The notes: generated by a model not told the origin, from the letters alone. A stretch of DNA of 64,000 nt from Hyposmocoma kahamanoa (GCF_003589595.1 NW_020653726.1:11608346-11672345); one strand, 5' to 3'. Numbered from the stretch's first letter, positions 23,427 to 34,565 are shown. Numbers and translations are program-made.

Positions 23427-24163
23427 TGTATAACAATCGCGAAAACCTAAGAACTCGATTATAATCGTAAGATGGAATTCTTTAATATCTCCAAAATAAG
23501 TTAAATATTGTAATATCTTTTTATGTTATTAACTTGTTTAAAAGTTAAGTTTAATTTCTCCAAAAATTAATAATATTGAAATTTTTTTAAAGTTCAATAA
23601 TTTTTTTCATACAATTGTAAAATGCTCTAATCCGTTGTTCTGAATTACTTACTTGTGCACAAATTATTTAAAAAATGTTTCACATTTGAATTTCATATCG
23701 ATACAGGAAATTGAAATATGGAACGTTTTTATGTTACTTAAAAGTTTTTGCTCAGAATTACGAACTATAAAGATGTTCTTACAAACTCTTTGTACTAAAT
23801 TTGAAAACATTTTATATTTATGACCTACATTATTCTGAGACTCCAAATTTAGGACCAACATGTTTTAACTGTGACTCAAGTATTATTATTAGTTTATCTC
23901 TAGTCTATAAAATAGTCACCACGTTCACCGGATACGACGCAATGGATTTTTCCATATGGGGTAACCATAAGGGTCTAGTTTACGAATCCCGATACAATCC
24001 CGATACAACTACTTACTGGAGCATATATGACGTCGTTCAATTATGATTTGAACAACATTCACCACTAGAGATGTCCTGATACGCGCCCGTACCTGCATAT
24101 ATATAGATCTGGAGGCGATATTCTAACGAAAGTGTAATATGGAATGATTTTACCAGAAAATCA
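23427..24163. other. AT-rich non-coding stretch
   Basis: No gene or repeat recognised. Confidence 0.45.
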
Positions 24164-24218
24164 TATTGACATTTTTTTATGCTAATCGACTCACGATTAG
24201 CATTACAAAAATGTCAAT
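24164..24218. repeat. Imperfect 24-bp hairpin
   Basis: ATTGACATTTTT...GCTAATCG and its complement surround ACTCA. There are small differences in the T-run. Confidence 0.8.
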
Positions 24219-24400
24219 AGGACTAATTTATATGGACAACTAACGCTTGGCCAAAAAATTAACTATGTCAAAATTGTTATCACAATAATAAACACCTGGT
24301 TTCTAAAACGGTTTCCTTTTATCTCCTCCTCGGAATTCATCGTAAAGATCCAATACAAAAACACACTATATTGAATTTTCGTAACGAAAGTCCACATATA

Positions 24401-24973
24401 CAGAGTGTTTTTTTTTAACGGGACAGTATGGGGAAATTCAAAACCATAGAAGATACAAGGAAACTGTCTTAGGTACCATTAAGTGTTTTTCTGTGAAAAC
24501 AAGTTTAGTATTCAGTTTTTTGGTCAAGCATGAGTTGTCCATAAAAATGAATAAAACTGCTGTTCGATTCAGTTTCATGAGGGGATCATTACATTGTGAG
24601 AGACGGAAAAAATCAGGACAGCAGAAGTTGGACAAATTGAAAAAAAATATTTTTTTAATTCAAAATGAATAAAATTTACTCACTGCTCAAGTCAGGATTT
24701 GAGCAGACTTGAGTATGATTTCAAGCACTGGAAATACGACCCTATTGGCAAGGACTTGAGTATGATTTTCAGTGCTCACTGCAATACTCAAGTCCTGACT
24801 TGAGTATTGAGTACAGTTCTGGAATACGAATCTCAGCTTCTTATGGATGATTTCATTGTATGGGACGAAAAAGTCGGGACAGCAGAAATTGATCAAATTT
24901 TATTTTTTTTAATCATACAAAATGAACAACATTCGGATTTCCCCTTACTGTCCTATTAAAAAAAAACACTCTC
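24401..24973. mobile_element. Mariner-type MITE family H, long copy
   Basis: Terminal inverted repeats CAGAGTGTTTTTTTTTAA and its complement ending AAAAACACTCTC are bordered by TA on both sides, as in Tc1/mariner elements. The inner TIR continues with GGACAGTATGGGGAAAT. The interior holds two diverged copies of a block with GGACAGCAGAA-TTG (about 24540-24680 and 24840-24930). These flank a separate self-complementary segment with CTCAAGTCAGGA and TCCTGACTTGAG words. The short copy at 36236-36463 has the same ends. No transposase frame. Confidence 0.8.
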
Positions 24974-24975
24974 TA

Positions 24976-26784
24976 AGCATTATGATTATGCACATAACAG
25001 TAGGTATTAAGTAGGCACACTAGCATTAATATTAACATCGGTATTAATTATTCTACAAGGGTTGGTTTCCTTTGTCTAAGTCTAACAAGGCAAAATCAGT
25101 GTGAATATTTGCTTTGAATTACTATGCGTATCATTCACTTGTAACTTGAGAACCTCATTGTGAAATTGTGAAATCAATTTACAAAAACACTTCGTCTCTT
25201 AGTTATGATTTAGTTCAAATTAGTCACCAAAAACCCTTCCATTATATTATTGATGCCAAAAATAAAGACTTTTCATGACTCGCGATTTGTATGAAAGTTT
25301 TATTGACGCTGAAAAGGTAAAACATCTAACGTATATTTGGAAATTATTACAGGAGAGCGATTTAAAGTAATTTTTTGTGGAAAAAACATAACTCGTATTT
25401 TATTTGTTATATTTGGAAAAGCTGAACTTTCTAATTTTCCTTATATAACAAATAAAATTAGACTTACAATATTTTTTGTTCAAAAAGTAGCAGTACGTAT
25501 ACATGGGTTCAGAAACGTGAGTAGGACAAAAATTAATTATTTATATTTCTGAGTAAATAAATTCCCAAGTATTTTTTTACCCTTTCCTAACATACTGAAT
25601 TATTCATGTATTGTTGAGAAAAACCTTCTTCCTTAATCGAAAAAGTCCCTTACGATGTAATCTTAATATATATAAAACTCAAGGGATAAATATTGAGATA
25701 AAATATAATTTTTTCGTTAGTAAACGTAAAGGTAATAATATAGTACTATATCAAGTGGATCTACGAATTAGCTACATACAGCACATATGTACAGCTAACC
25801 CTTTCTGGTTATGCTGCATTGCCCGACACGTGTGATCGGACAAAATCTAGTAAATGTGTAAGCAATAGACGTTGATAACGTATTTTTTGACTATCGACAC
25901 CGCGTGATTTAAATTATGCTTTCATATAATTTAAATTATGATTCAAATATCAATTAGTTCGATTTTAACCTTCACAAGTGAAATGTAAAATACCGTGCCA
26001 ATTTGTAGGCACTTTTAGAGGTAGAAACACGTACACCAATTTATTTCACAATGACATAAAATTCGAAATAGTAAAATAAAAATCAAAGCAAACAATAATA
26101 AATCAACACACAAAATGATGAAATAAAATGAACATTATCTATTAATATCAATGTACAAAATGTTGATATTATTTCGCTATTTTTGTGTGGTACTCGTATT
26201 AAAAGACGTATGTATGAGGTGGACTCCCTTTTAAAATTGTTATTTAAAATTATATATATTTAAAATTAACCTAGGCAACGAATTAAAAAAAACATCTTGG
26301 GATTGTTTGTCAAATTAAATAAACGTTGAGAAAATTTTCTTTGAAATGTTGGCAGGGATTGAGACGCTGCCACGCTCACAGGAGGAGACATGTCAATCCA
26401 GATTTTAGAAGAGGTACTTTGGAACAACTCCGACCTATATTGCAAATTAAAAGTTCAAAATAAAATTATATTTGTAATGGGGAATTTTGAGAATACTCAC
26501 ATAATGAAACCACCGTTTAAGTATTCATGTAAAGTATGAAATTGCGACTCGATTATGAAAATTCAAATAGAAAATATTTTATAAAATAAAATTTACATAT
26601 TAAAATCGCTAACAAAACGTATGTGACATATTTCTGGAAGCTGGAATATGACTCCGGAGAGTTCGTTGTCCAGTATGGAAGGCTCGTGTGGTGTTCGGCG
26701 AGGCTTACTAGCTAGCTAGGGCCTTACAAGTCTTACTAGCCGCAGTCCGGGGGAATCTAACTGTAAACAGAATCCCTCAGGTAA
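24976..26784. other. AT-rich non-coding stretch
   Basis: A TTCTGTTTACAG acceptor-like site occurs on the minus strand near 26760, but the following frame lacks the expected Beat-family continuation and stops after 14 codons. Nothing else is recognised. Confidence 0.45.
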
Positions 26785-26998
26785 TAATAATAATAATAAT
26801 AACGCACACACTCAACATAGCCCCGCATTAGGGAAACCCTGTGTCTCGGGTGCCATGGACACACACATAGACAACCACAAATTACACCCAAACTCACGAG
26901 AGAAATAAATGTAGGCCATACACATATTTATCCCAGCCTGGGAATCGAACCCAGGATGGCAGTCCAGCATGGTAACCGTTCGGCCACGGAGGCAGTTA
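26785..26998 (-). mobile_element. SINE family B, copy 3
   Basis: Minus-strand copy beginning CTGCCTCCGTGGCCGAACGG, with about 11 bases missing before the B box, ending in a clean (TTA)6-type tail. Confidence 0.85.
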
Positions 26999-27921
26999 AT
27001 AAAAAGTAATAAAAAGAAGGGTTGGGAAGGATTATTTGGAACTTTGCTAAGGTGAACATGCTTTGTTTGGCATTACGCACTATGGCGTTATCGCGTAGGA
27101 ATAGCGATGGAGATTGGTTGACTAGCCGTCGTTGTTTCTCTGTAAAACTTGCTATAATCATCGGCTTTTCTTACAATAGCGATCAGCGGTCATGGTTGTA
27201 CCTTATTTAAAAAAGATAAGCTGGACCGCTTCGAGGTTGGACATTATAAGACCAAACAATTACCAACGAGATCTTTTTGGACACTGTATGGGTTTGTTAT
27301 GAGGGGAAAGATATCAAATATACTATAAAAATGTGAATAGGAGCCTCAGTCTGGAATATTTCATATTTTGTGGAAGCCTGCCAAGACTTTTGCATATTTT
27401 ATTTAACTTTTGTCTCAATTATGAACATATACTACCAGACTTAATTTGCAAAGTGGTTGTACCAATTGTTGAAAATAGGACAGGTGACATATTTTCGATT
27501 AATAATTACAAAATCATAACATTAATGACTGTTGTGGTAAAGGTTTTTGATAGAGTTTTGGACATTATTCTGTAAAAGTGTTTACATGATGCCCAATTTG
27601 GTTTTCCACCACGACTGCTAACTGAGTTGCAATGTTTGTCATGCTTTTTTAATCTTTCCGAGGCCTTTGGCTTAGTTAATTACAATTTTGTTGTGGAAAA
27701 TGTCTAAGGTGTGCATTAGTTTGTTTAGATTTTGGTATAAGAATCAAAGTAACTTCGTAAAATGATCAAACGAGCGTTTAGATGATTAGATACCAAGTTG
27801 TTGAGTTAAACAGGGCGATTTAAGCTCTCCTGGCTTGTTTAATCTCAGTGTTAACGGAATCATCGATGAGCAGAGCAGAAGTTCTTAGCTGTCATATTGG
27901 AGGAATGTCAATAAGCTTAGT

Positions 27922-27971
27922 TGCACTAAGCAGCGTCAGAACATCCGCATGTTCTGACGCTGCTTAGTGCA
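27922..27971. repeat. Perfect 23-bp hairpin, 4-nt loop, in LINE
   Basis: TGCACTAAGCAGCGTCAGAA-CAT, loop CCGC, then the exact complement. No mismatch in 23 pairs. It lies where the LINE's YADD-region codons should be. Confidence 0.97.
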
Positions 27972-28413
27972 TTGATCAGAGGGTTGAGAAAAACGGATTT
28001 CTATCTGTGAAGAATATGCAAAGTTATATGGCGGGGTTTATAATTATTATTGATGCAAAGATCGAACAAACACAAAGGAAAATTCTTTCAATCCGACTGG
28101 AATTGATGGTTCGACGGTTCGTGTCTGTTGACTAATCGCGGCTACCGCTCTTATAAACTGAGCTACAAACCGAGTCAGCAAATTTAACAGGCACTTGTTC
28201 AAGTCAAGTTTTCAAATACAAAAATGGACCAGATTTAGCACCGGGATATGTGTCTGAATAGAAGTAAGTTGATTAGGGTACATAAGTTTCATTATCATGT
28301 TCACATAGGTAATGAAAGCCATAGCGATAATGATAATATTAAGCGAGAAGGAAGGGCATTGGCAAAGCGTGGTAATGTTGGCTAAGAGATTTGTACATTG
28401 TTAAGATCAGCAG

Positions 28414-28734
28414 GGCTAAAAAGACCGAATTGGCAGAATCATAATATGATTAATTGACAATTCATATTAGGAATTTCTTACAATTCATATAACGCAATTC
28501 ATCTATGTGACAGTGTTCTATGGACGTCTCCTTAGAACGCAGTCAACCGTGACCATGGGACCTGTAAAGGGCCCGAAACGTCGGTTTGTTTGAAAAAACA
28601 AATATACGCGATTTAAATCCGGAAAAATAGTTTCATTTCCTAGATGAATAGCGTTTTTTGTTCTGTTTGAAAATTCATAATATGAATTGTCAATTAAGCA
28701 TATTATCATTCTGCCTATGCGGCCTTTTTAGCTC
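28414..28734. mobile_element. 321-bp MITE nested in LINE
   Basis: Arms of about 55 bp start GGCTAAAAAGACCGAATTGG (left) and GAGCTAAAAAGGCCGCATAG (right, complemented) and both run on to TTAATTGACAATTCATATT. Flanks AGCAG (28409-28413) and TGCAG (28735-28739) suggest a 4-5-bp duplication, and the LINE frame resumes beyond. The centre is occupied by the segment 28520-28643. Confidence 0.8.
28520..28643 (+). repeat. Penelope-tail-like segment nested in MITE
   Basis: It contains GGGACCTGTAAAGGGCCCGA followed by AACGTCGG, then GATTTAAATCCGGAAAAATA and the GTTTCATTTCCTA end. The GGCC-CGAAACGTCGG word is what I know from ends of Penelope-like elements. The family assignment is inference. It is homologous to 23291-23426. 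Confidence 0.45.
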
Positions 28735-29126
28735 TGCAGGTCAAATAACGTCCTTTAAGGCATAATGTCAGACTATGTGTACGGGTAGTCTTTGGGTCAA
28801 GTATCACTAAGTAAACGTACAATGCCATCGAGCTATTTTTAAATTGGCAAGATAGTGCAGTGCATCGGGAATGTTTTTGTTAGCGCGTAAGGATGGGTTT
28901 GCTGTGTGCTTAGAATTTTTTTTTTCTCTTTTAGACAACACTAATAGCATTACAAATGCTATAGCTTGCAGTTGCGACTCGTCTCTTGAATCTTAGTTAT
29001 TAAGTACTAGTTATATTAGATTTTATAATTTAAGTTTGTTAATATCTTATACAACTGTTAAATTCTAAATTTGGTCATTCTGTGGATTTGTTATGTTTGA
29101 AATAAACATTTATTATTATTATTATT

Positions 29127-29370
29127 GTAAACGGACTTAAAAGGAGAAGGTTCTCAATTAGACTGCAATATATATTTTTTTGTGTGTATGTTATGCGATT
29201 GTTTGTGAACCGATTTTGATGGCTATTTTTTTGTTGGAAGGGGGGTGCCTTAAATTGGAAAAAAATATTTCATCTCTAAGGATGGCAAATTAGGGGAGGA
29301 ATCCGGTTTATTGGATGTCACCCGGTTGCAACAAAACTTGGCAAATATTTGTAATTCAATCGACAAATGG
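29127..29370 (+). repeat. Dispersed repeat family G, copy 1
   Basis: It shares AAAAGGAGAAGGTTCTCAAT, TTTTTGTGTGTATGTTA, GGGATGAATCCGGTTTATTG-like and AAAACTTGGCAAATA blocks, in order, with 50750-51010. Non-coding. Confidence 0.75.
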
Positions 29371-29618
29371 TTTTATTGAAAATATTGAAAAAAATAAACG
29401 AAAATTAAGTACGTATTACTATAGGTTTCTTTGTCTATCCTCAAAATTAAATTTGTCTACCATAAAATGTTACAAAATTGACATCCTTTTTCTTACGAGG
29501 CTGTGCACACCAATGCTGTATAAACACAATAAAGTTAATTTATTCTGTCCGAATTTGAATAAAAATGTACTTTAGCTGTGCCATTTAACCACTAAGCGAG
29601 CCAGATGTAAGAACATAC

Positions 29619-29735
29619 CTTTAGTTTTCCTCGAACAAAGTGGTGCTTCTGGACCACGAAATGTATCGTGCTGTAGGCAGTCATAAGACCAGCTTTGTCT
29701 CCATCCACTCTGTGCCAGACATGCTGTGATGATGC
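29619..29735 (-). CDS. beaten path-like gene, Ig2 exon (third exon seen)
   Basis: On the minus strand an AG acceptor (TTATTTCAACAG) precedes 29735 and a GT donor (GTATGTTC) follows 29619. The exon is 117 bp, 39 codons, phase 0 at both ends, and it joins the phase-0 end of the exon at 38485. It continues the second Ig domain of a Beat protein: ASSQHVWHRVDGDK, then STIHFVVQKHHFVRGKLK. The 'HFVVQ-HHF--G-LK' block is the conserved strand just before the second Ig2 cysteine, and that cysteine should open the next exon. Beat proteins are secreted or membrane-anchored Ig ligands that bind Side-family receptors and steer motor axons. The next exon was not found in the remaining 29 kb downstream, so it is either outside the window or unrecognised. 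The subfamily is not resolved. Confidence 0.85.
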
Positions 29736-29819
29736 CTGTTGAAATAACAAACAACATTTTTAAGAATGTAGAGCTGGCGTCTTAATAATTTAGGAATATA
29801 TTATGTGCAAGGAAACAAA

Positions 29820-30070
29820 CGTGCTAAATTCCTTTGCTCATCATGGGATGAAATAAAATTATACTAAAAATATCTACAGATTACATAAGTGTGGCCGTAG
29901 GATAATGCACATAATATTTAGTGAAAACGTGATTTTCGTATTAAAGCACTTTCTTTAATATTCCATAGACACATGTGTTGCGACTGCCTGCGATCGTATA
30001 TGGACGGTGTTCTACATACGGTAGTCTATAGAAAATCATGAAATGTCCGCATTCACAAGTGATTTATGAA
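29820..30070. other. Intronic or flanking AT-rich DNA
   Basis: Within the beat-like intron upstream of the 29.7-kb exon. No feature beyond the hairpin that follows. Confidence 0.4.
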
Positions 30071-30120
30071 ATGACTTATGAATGCAGTCATATTCTTATA
30101 TGACCGCATTCATAAGTCAT
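30071..30120. repeat. 23-bp hairpin, 4-nt loop
   Basis: ATGACTTATGAATGCAGTCA-TAT, loop TCTT, then a complement with one mismatch (A/G). Same geometry as 27922-27971. Confidence 0.95.
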
Positions 30121-30992
30121 AGTTTAGTATTCTTTCACAAAATATTTTATATAAAAACATAGTAAAGTAAAATTAAACAGTTGTTTGACATAACAAAATT
30201 AGTCTCTTAAGCAAAAATGTTTAATGCTTAAGCTACGAAAGCGTAGCGTATACTTCACAATATAATTCGAAACATTTAATGGGATTTAGTTCCGTAAGCT
30301 CATACTATGTTATGCAATCGTTATATAATGAGTCTTCTAAAAGTCGAGTACCGTGTTTATATATATATATTATGTATGTACGAGATTTTAAGACTTCACT
30401 TTTACTGCGAGTAAAATTGTTAACATCCACGACAATAAACTCAAACGAAAGCTAAACAAATGCTACAAAGAGATAGAATAGAAGTGTCCGTGAAATAAAA
30501 TAATTTGAATTGTAATAATTTCACAAATATTATTTTAGTGACGCTATTCTGTTCTGGAACACAGTAAGGTTTAAGAATTTTTTTTTAATTAGCAAAAATA
30601 CGACGTTCTTTTTTCGAAACTCATAGTTCTGTGTACACAACTATAATGTATTTTTTCAGTTCAGTGACGAGTATCACAGACAATAGAATTTTGGTTTAGA
30701 ACATTGACTTGTAAGTCAATGGTTTAGAACCAAAAAGAGTGTCTTTGTGATATGGCTTATGAAGTATATATTGACAGATTAAAATCAGGAGCACAAAAAG
30801 ACTTTTTTTGCTAATTTTTTTTTCACATATTTACATTTACATTAATGTGTGTGACTAAAGGTCAATTCACGAATTTTAGAACCTCTCCAAACAGTATCGC
30901 TATAAGCCTTGTAGCGAATCGCAGTAGTCGGTACAAATCTTTTTGTACATATGTATAATTTTATATAGTCTTAAAAAGACAGTTTTAAATTT
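30121..30992. other. Intronic AT-rich DNA
   Basis: No gene or repeat recognised. Confidence 0.45.
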
Positions 30993-31107
30993 TAGTAGCA
31001 GTAGAGCTCCTCATGAAAGAGTTCGTCCAGGGTAGTACTGCCACCTTACCTATTTCTGCCGCCAAGCAGTAATGTCAGCATTACTGTGTTCAAGTTTTGA
31101 ACGGTAA

Positions 31108-32192
31108 GGGCGCGTTTTCATTATGTTGTCACGACAGATAGTCGTGCAGTTTAAAGTATCGTGCCTTGTATATTTAAATATAATTGTTCACATATAGTAC
31201 AACACGATTGAAATTAAAAATTAAATGGACAATAGGACTTTGTTCATCAAACACACCCACACATAGGTACATAATATAGAACATGTACAACATATTATGT
31301 AACAATAAATTATGAGCTTTGAGCGATGAAAAGACGAAGCCTCATCATAGTACTGTTTTCCAGACTCCGCCTGTGTTCTCTGTCGGAAATTGTCGGAACA
31401 TAATTTTGAACAAAAGGACTACAACAAAACAAACATCATTAATCTAAAAATTGTCTATTAACTATTCATTTACTGGTTACGCTTGATAATAATACACACA
31501 TCAAGCAAAAACAAACAAATCTAATCAGGACGACAAAGGGTACAAATGACTGTTATCACACTATATGGATTACTATTCCACAACCGACCAGGAACATGAC
31601 GACATCTGTTGCAAAATAAGCCATTCCTTGCATTTTAATTTGAAAGTATAAAAAGATTCAGCCGTCTTCATCGATGGTGGAAGGTCATTCCAAAATTTAG
31701 AGGCGGCAAAGCGGAAGCTGCCTCTGAATGACGTCAGATGTGGGCGAATGTGTATTTGTAACATTGAGTATCTAATTTGTCGAGTGTTGTTCTTCCCCCT
31801 ATATTCCAGTTCAATCAGTTGAATCATGTCTGAAATATTAAAGGTATTATACTGCCGTTCACGACTTTTTTGACGTTGCTACGACAGACTGTCGTGACAA
31901 TGGAAAGTGCTAGAACGACAGTAGTCCAACGATAAATAAAACGTTACGAAAAAATGTGACGACAGATAATCGCAGCTTCAAACGATTCTATCGTGCAAAA
32001 CGACAAGGGGGCTGCCGTGAACCGATAAATTGTCACCACGGTCTAGTAGGAACAGCTAGACACGTCAGTCGTTCAACGATAAAATTAACGTCCATGACAC
32101 AGTTATGACAGATAGTCGTGATATGGGAACAGGCTAGACGCGACAGTCGTCTAACGATAAATAAAACGTGGCGACATAATGGGAACGCGCCT
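31108..32192. mobile_element. Harbinger-type MITE in family A copy
   Basis: The ends are GGGCGCGTTTTCATTATGTT and (complemented) AGGCGCGTTCCCATTATGTC, and a TAA is duplicated at 31105-31107 and 32193-32195. A 3-bp TWA duplication with GC-rich TIRs is typical of PIF/Harbinger elements. The right part carries repeated CGACAGATAGTCGT-like palindromes and CTAACGATAAATAAAACG words. The middle (about 31490-31840) holds a LINE fragment. No transposase is seen. Confidence 0.8.
31573..31827 (-). pseudogene. LINE RT C-terminal fragment inside the MITE
   Basis: The frame contains IRPHLTSFRGSFRFAASKFW followed by NDLPPSMKTAESFYTFK. This is the standard C-terminal signature of Jockey/CR1-type polymerases ('FRVAASRFWN-LP-S---A-S---FK'). 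Only about 84 codons remain. Confidence 0.75.
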
Positions 32193-32378
32193 TAAGGGTG
32201 CTGGTGACATTATAGGCACATGGGACTTGTCAACTTATGTCTCCGGGTGACGGGCGCAGAGGCAGTGCTCGTTAGATCTTTGCGATTTAAACTTCTGAGT
32301 GGCACTTCAACTGTTATGGACGTGTAGCTTACCATCATGCGCACGACTTGTTCGTCCCGTCATTTGATATTATAAAAC

Positions 32379-33319
32379 AAAATAATTTGTACTTATATAT
32401 TCAATTATTTTAGTAAAGTTTCATGTTTAACCTATCAAATAATATTCTTCATTAGTTTTCGCGTACTTCTCTTACTTTCGTGCTATTCGGGTCGACTCCC
32501 GAATCGACAGATAGAGGCAAATAGCCTACTCCTTCAATATTATATAAAAAAAGAAATTCTAAATTTAAATGTTTTTGGCGCGTTTTTCTTTGTTGATTTT
32601 AATCATATATGTATATTATTCTTTCTATATCTTTGGTTTTAATAAACTGTGAAGGTGATGTACCAAGATCGACACGTTACGCGAAATGCGTCTGTAAATT
32701 GAAATAACTTTTTTACTTAAACATTTATATAGGTACGGGATTAGTTTACTTAACATTTATAATCCTCAAAAAAGATTATACCGTACGAGTATGTGTCATA
32801 AAAAAAAATATTTTATAATTATTCCTAAAAACAACCCAAACTAGAATTTCTCTAAATCTCCAGTAACACCAGTCATCGACACTCACCAATAATGAACACA
32901 CGTAATTGATATTCTAATTAGAAATGATTACTATTATATAGATTATTTCTCATTTTTTTGTAAAATGACGCCCACTTTTCAGAGTACCATAAAATTATTA
33001 TTATTACAAGTAATTGTATTTGTATGAAATTTGTAATGTTCAGAGAAATAAAGTAAACAATTTAAAAAGAGATGTGGAACAATGGGTCTTGTCGTTCACT
33101 GGCGCCACCTTTAAATTTCCTTTGGTGAGTAAGACTCACTCTTCATTAGCAGCCAAATCCCATTATTACAGTCCGCTAGAACCCTTCATTAACTTATCGT
33201 ACCACGTCGAGCTTAAAATATACTTGTAACAAGGATGAAACTATGTTGTTTTATAGACAGTTTTGTCATTATTCGTTCTCTTAATTTGCTCCAAGACGCG
33301 ACTTTTTAAAACCAGTATT
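32379..33319. other. Intronic AT-rich DNA
   Basis: The 71-codon plus frame at 33014-33229 has no recognised domain. No other feature. Confidence 0.45.
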
Positions 33320-33506
33320 ATTATAATATAAAAGTAACGGGATTTACTCGCGTAATATTTTAGACTAGATTTTAGTGCTAGACGTGACGCGGTCGAGAAC
33401 GTTGCACTCAGCCCCTGATGAAGACCATTGATTATGGTTGAAACTAGTCGGACCGCTACCGACTAAAATACTAGGCGAGTAAGTCCCGTTACTTTTATAC
33501 TATAAT
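33320..33506. mobile_element. 187-bp inverted-repeat element
   Basis: The outer 30 bases are inverted copies with few mismatches: ATTATAATATAAAAGTAACG then GGATTTACTC on the left, ATTATAGTATAAAAGTAACG then GGACTTACTC complemented on the right. The centre contains the hammerhead-like fold described separately. Confidence 0.8.
33389..33456 (+). ncRNA. Candidate hammerhead-like ribozyme
   Basis: Elements occur in type I hammerhead order. GCGGTC (33389-33394) can pair with GACCGC (33451-33456) as stem I. CTGATGA is at 33415-33421, the stem II pair GACCA/TGGTT at 33423-33427 and 33435-33439, and GAAAC at 33440-33444. A two-base loop and GTC (33447-33449) would complete a very short stem III. Minimal stem III versions are known from Penelope-like elements. 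Weak points are one extra A after CTGATGA, and a competing TAGTCGG/CCGACTA hairpin at 33445-33465. No activity can be claimed. Confidence 0.4.
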
Positions 33507-34565
33507 GTGTGATAACCGCGTTAGTTTTCACCAGTATTATTGTTCTCATATCGTCTTAAAAAAGATACTCGTTCACAAGGACTTCATTCGTTCTTTCCCA
33601 TCACTTTAAAAGAAATAGATTACTAGATTTCAGGGTTTGTTATGGTATTATATGAGTAATGTCGCTTATAAAGCTTGTAATAAGATTTATTGTTTCTTAA
33701 AAGTTTATGGTAAGCCCCCAGATTAGTTTTAATACGAATTAAGTAATACTCGGCTTTTCTCCTCTTAAAAACTATAATTCATTAATCAGTCATGTCAATA
33801 TTTACGTTATGTTCGGGTGGATAGTATTTATTATCACTCATCAGGAAATTTAATTGGTTGAAAGATATAAATCTAAGAGTTTAAATGGTACAGAGATAAG
33901 AATGATTCCATTTTATGAGTACTGGCTATATGCAGTTTATCTGTCTTTCACCAAACGGCTTTATTGAGGGAACTTGAACAGATCCCTGGGGATTAACAGT
34001 ATTGGAGCGTCGACACTGAAGACAACATAGGCACACTGTTCTACAAGATTATAATGAAATCAGTCAGAAAAAGTGGCTAAAATGGACCTTATGCAAAGCC
34101 TATTTTTTGAACGTGCCGGCTTTACTGAATGTTTTATTTCGAGTCCAAACATTCTGAGCCGTGCAGGAACGAGCATTCACCCTTGTCTAGTAAGCGGTCT
34201 GTTTGAATGACTCAGCACAAGAACGATTCGTTTTAATCTAGGGGCGAGATTTATTTTCGAATGAAATATTCACATATCGAACAAAGTACTCTGCAACCTG
34301 AGAGATGATTTCAGAAAAACCATTCGCAAAAGGTTTTCCAACGAAAAGCAAATTCTTAACTAAAAGTAAGATACGAAAAAGCTACAGATTTTTTGTTGCC
34401 ATATACACATAGTTCGATTGTGATGTAGATCAGATACATAGTGCAAATTTCACCAGAAGAAGGTTGGAAATTGTAAAGGGAAAGAAATCGATCATCATTA
34501 TCATCGTCACATCCATTAATCCACTCTATCTCAATTACTCAAACTAAATACGCATTTTTTAAAAT
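33507..34565. other. Intronic AT-rich DNA
   Basis: No gene or repeat recognised. Confidence 0.45.

Larger units (their letters stand above)
27330..29126 (+). pseudogene. Decayed LINE, RT to 3' end, with nested MITE
   Basis: Ordered pieces of a non-LTR RT can be read in shifting frames. They are VVPIVENRTGDIFSINNYK (27460-27520), a QFGF-like block and a SEAFGLVNYNF-like catalytic segment (27590-27690). These are followed by LFNLSVNGIIDEQSRSS at about 27840 and, after a hairpin that replaces part of the YADD block, NIKREGRALAKRGNV at about 28350. A 321-bp MITE interrupts at 28414-28734. The frame then resumes with CTGSLWVKYH- and CSASGMFLLARKDGF-like pieces. The 3' end is AATAAACATTTATTATTATT at 29102-29126. 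There is no endonuclease, many stops, and the element is inactive. The motif set resembles CR1-like lepidopteran LINEs. Confidence 0.8.
30993..32378 (+). repeat. Dispersed repeat family A, copy 4, split by MITE
   Basis: The 5' part (30993-31107, TAGTAGCAGTAGAGCTCC onward) and the 3' part (32193-32378, ending CGTCATTTGATATTATAAAA) make one full family A copy once the 1085-bp insert at 31108-32192 is removed. Confidence 0.9.

Noticed and set aside
26640..26770. Possible missing Beat exon after TTCTGTTTACAG (minus)
   Set aside because: The frame lacks the expected cysteine after KLK and hits a stop after 14 codons.
28555..28600. Second hammerhead ribozyme
   Set aside because: GAAACGTC is present but there is no CTGATGA box before it.
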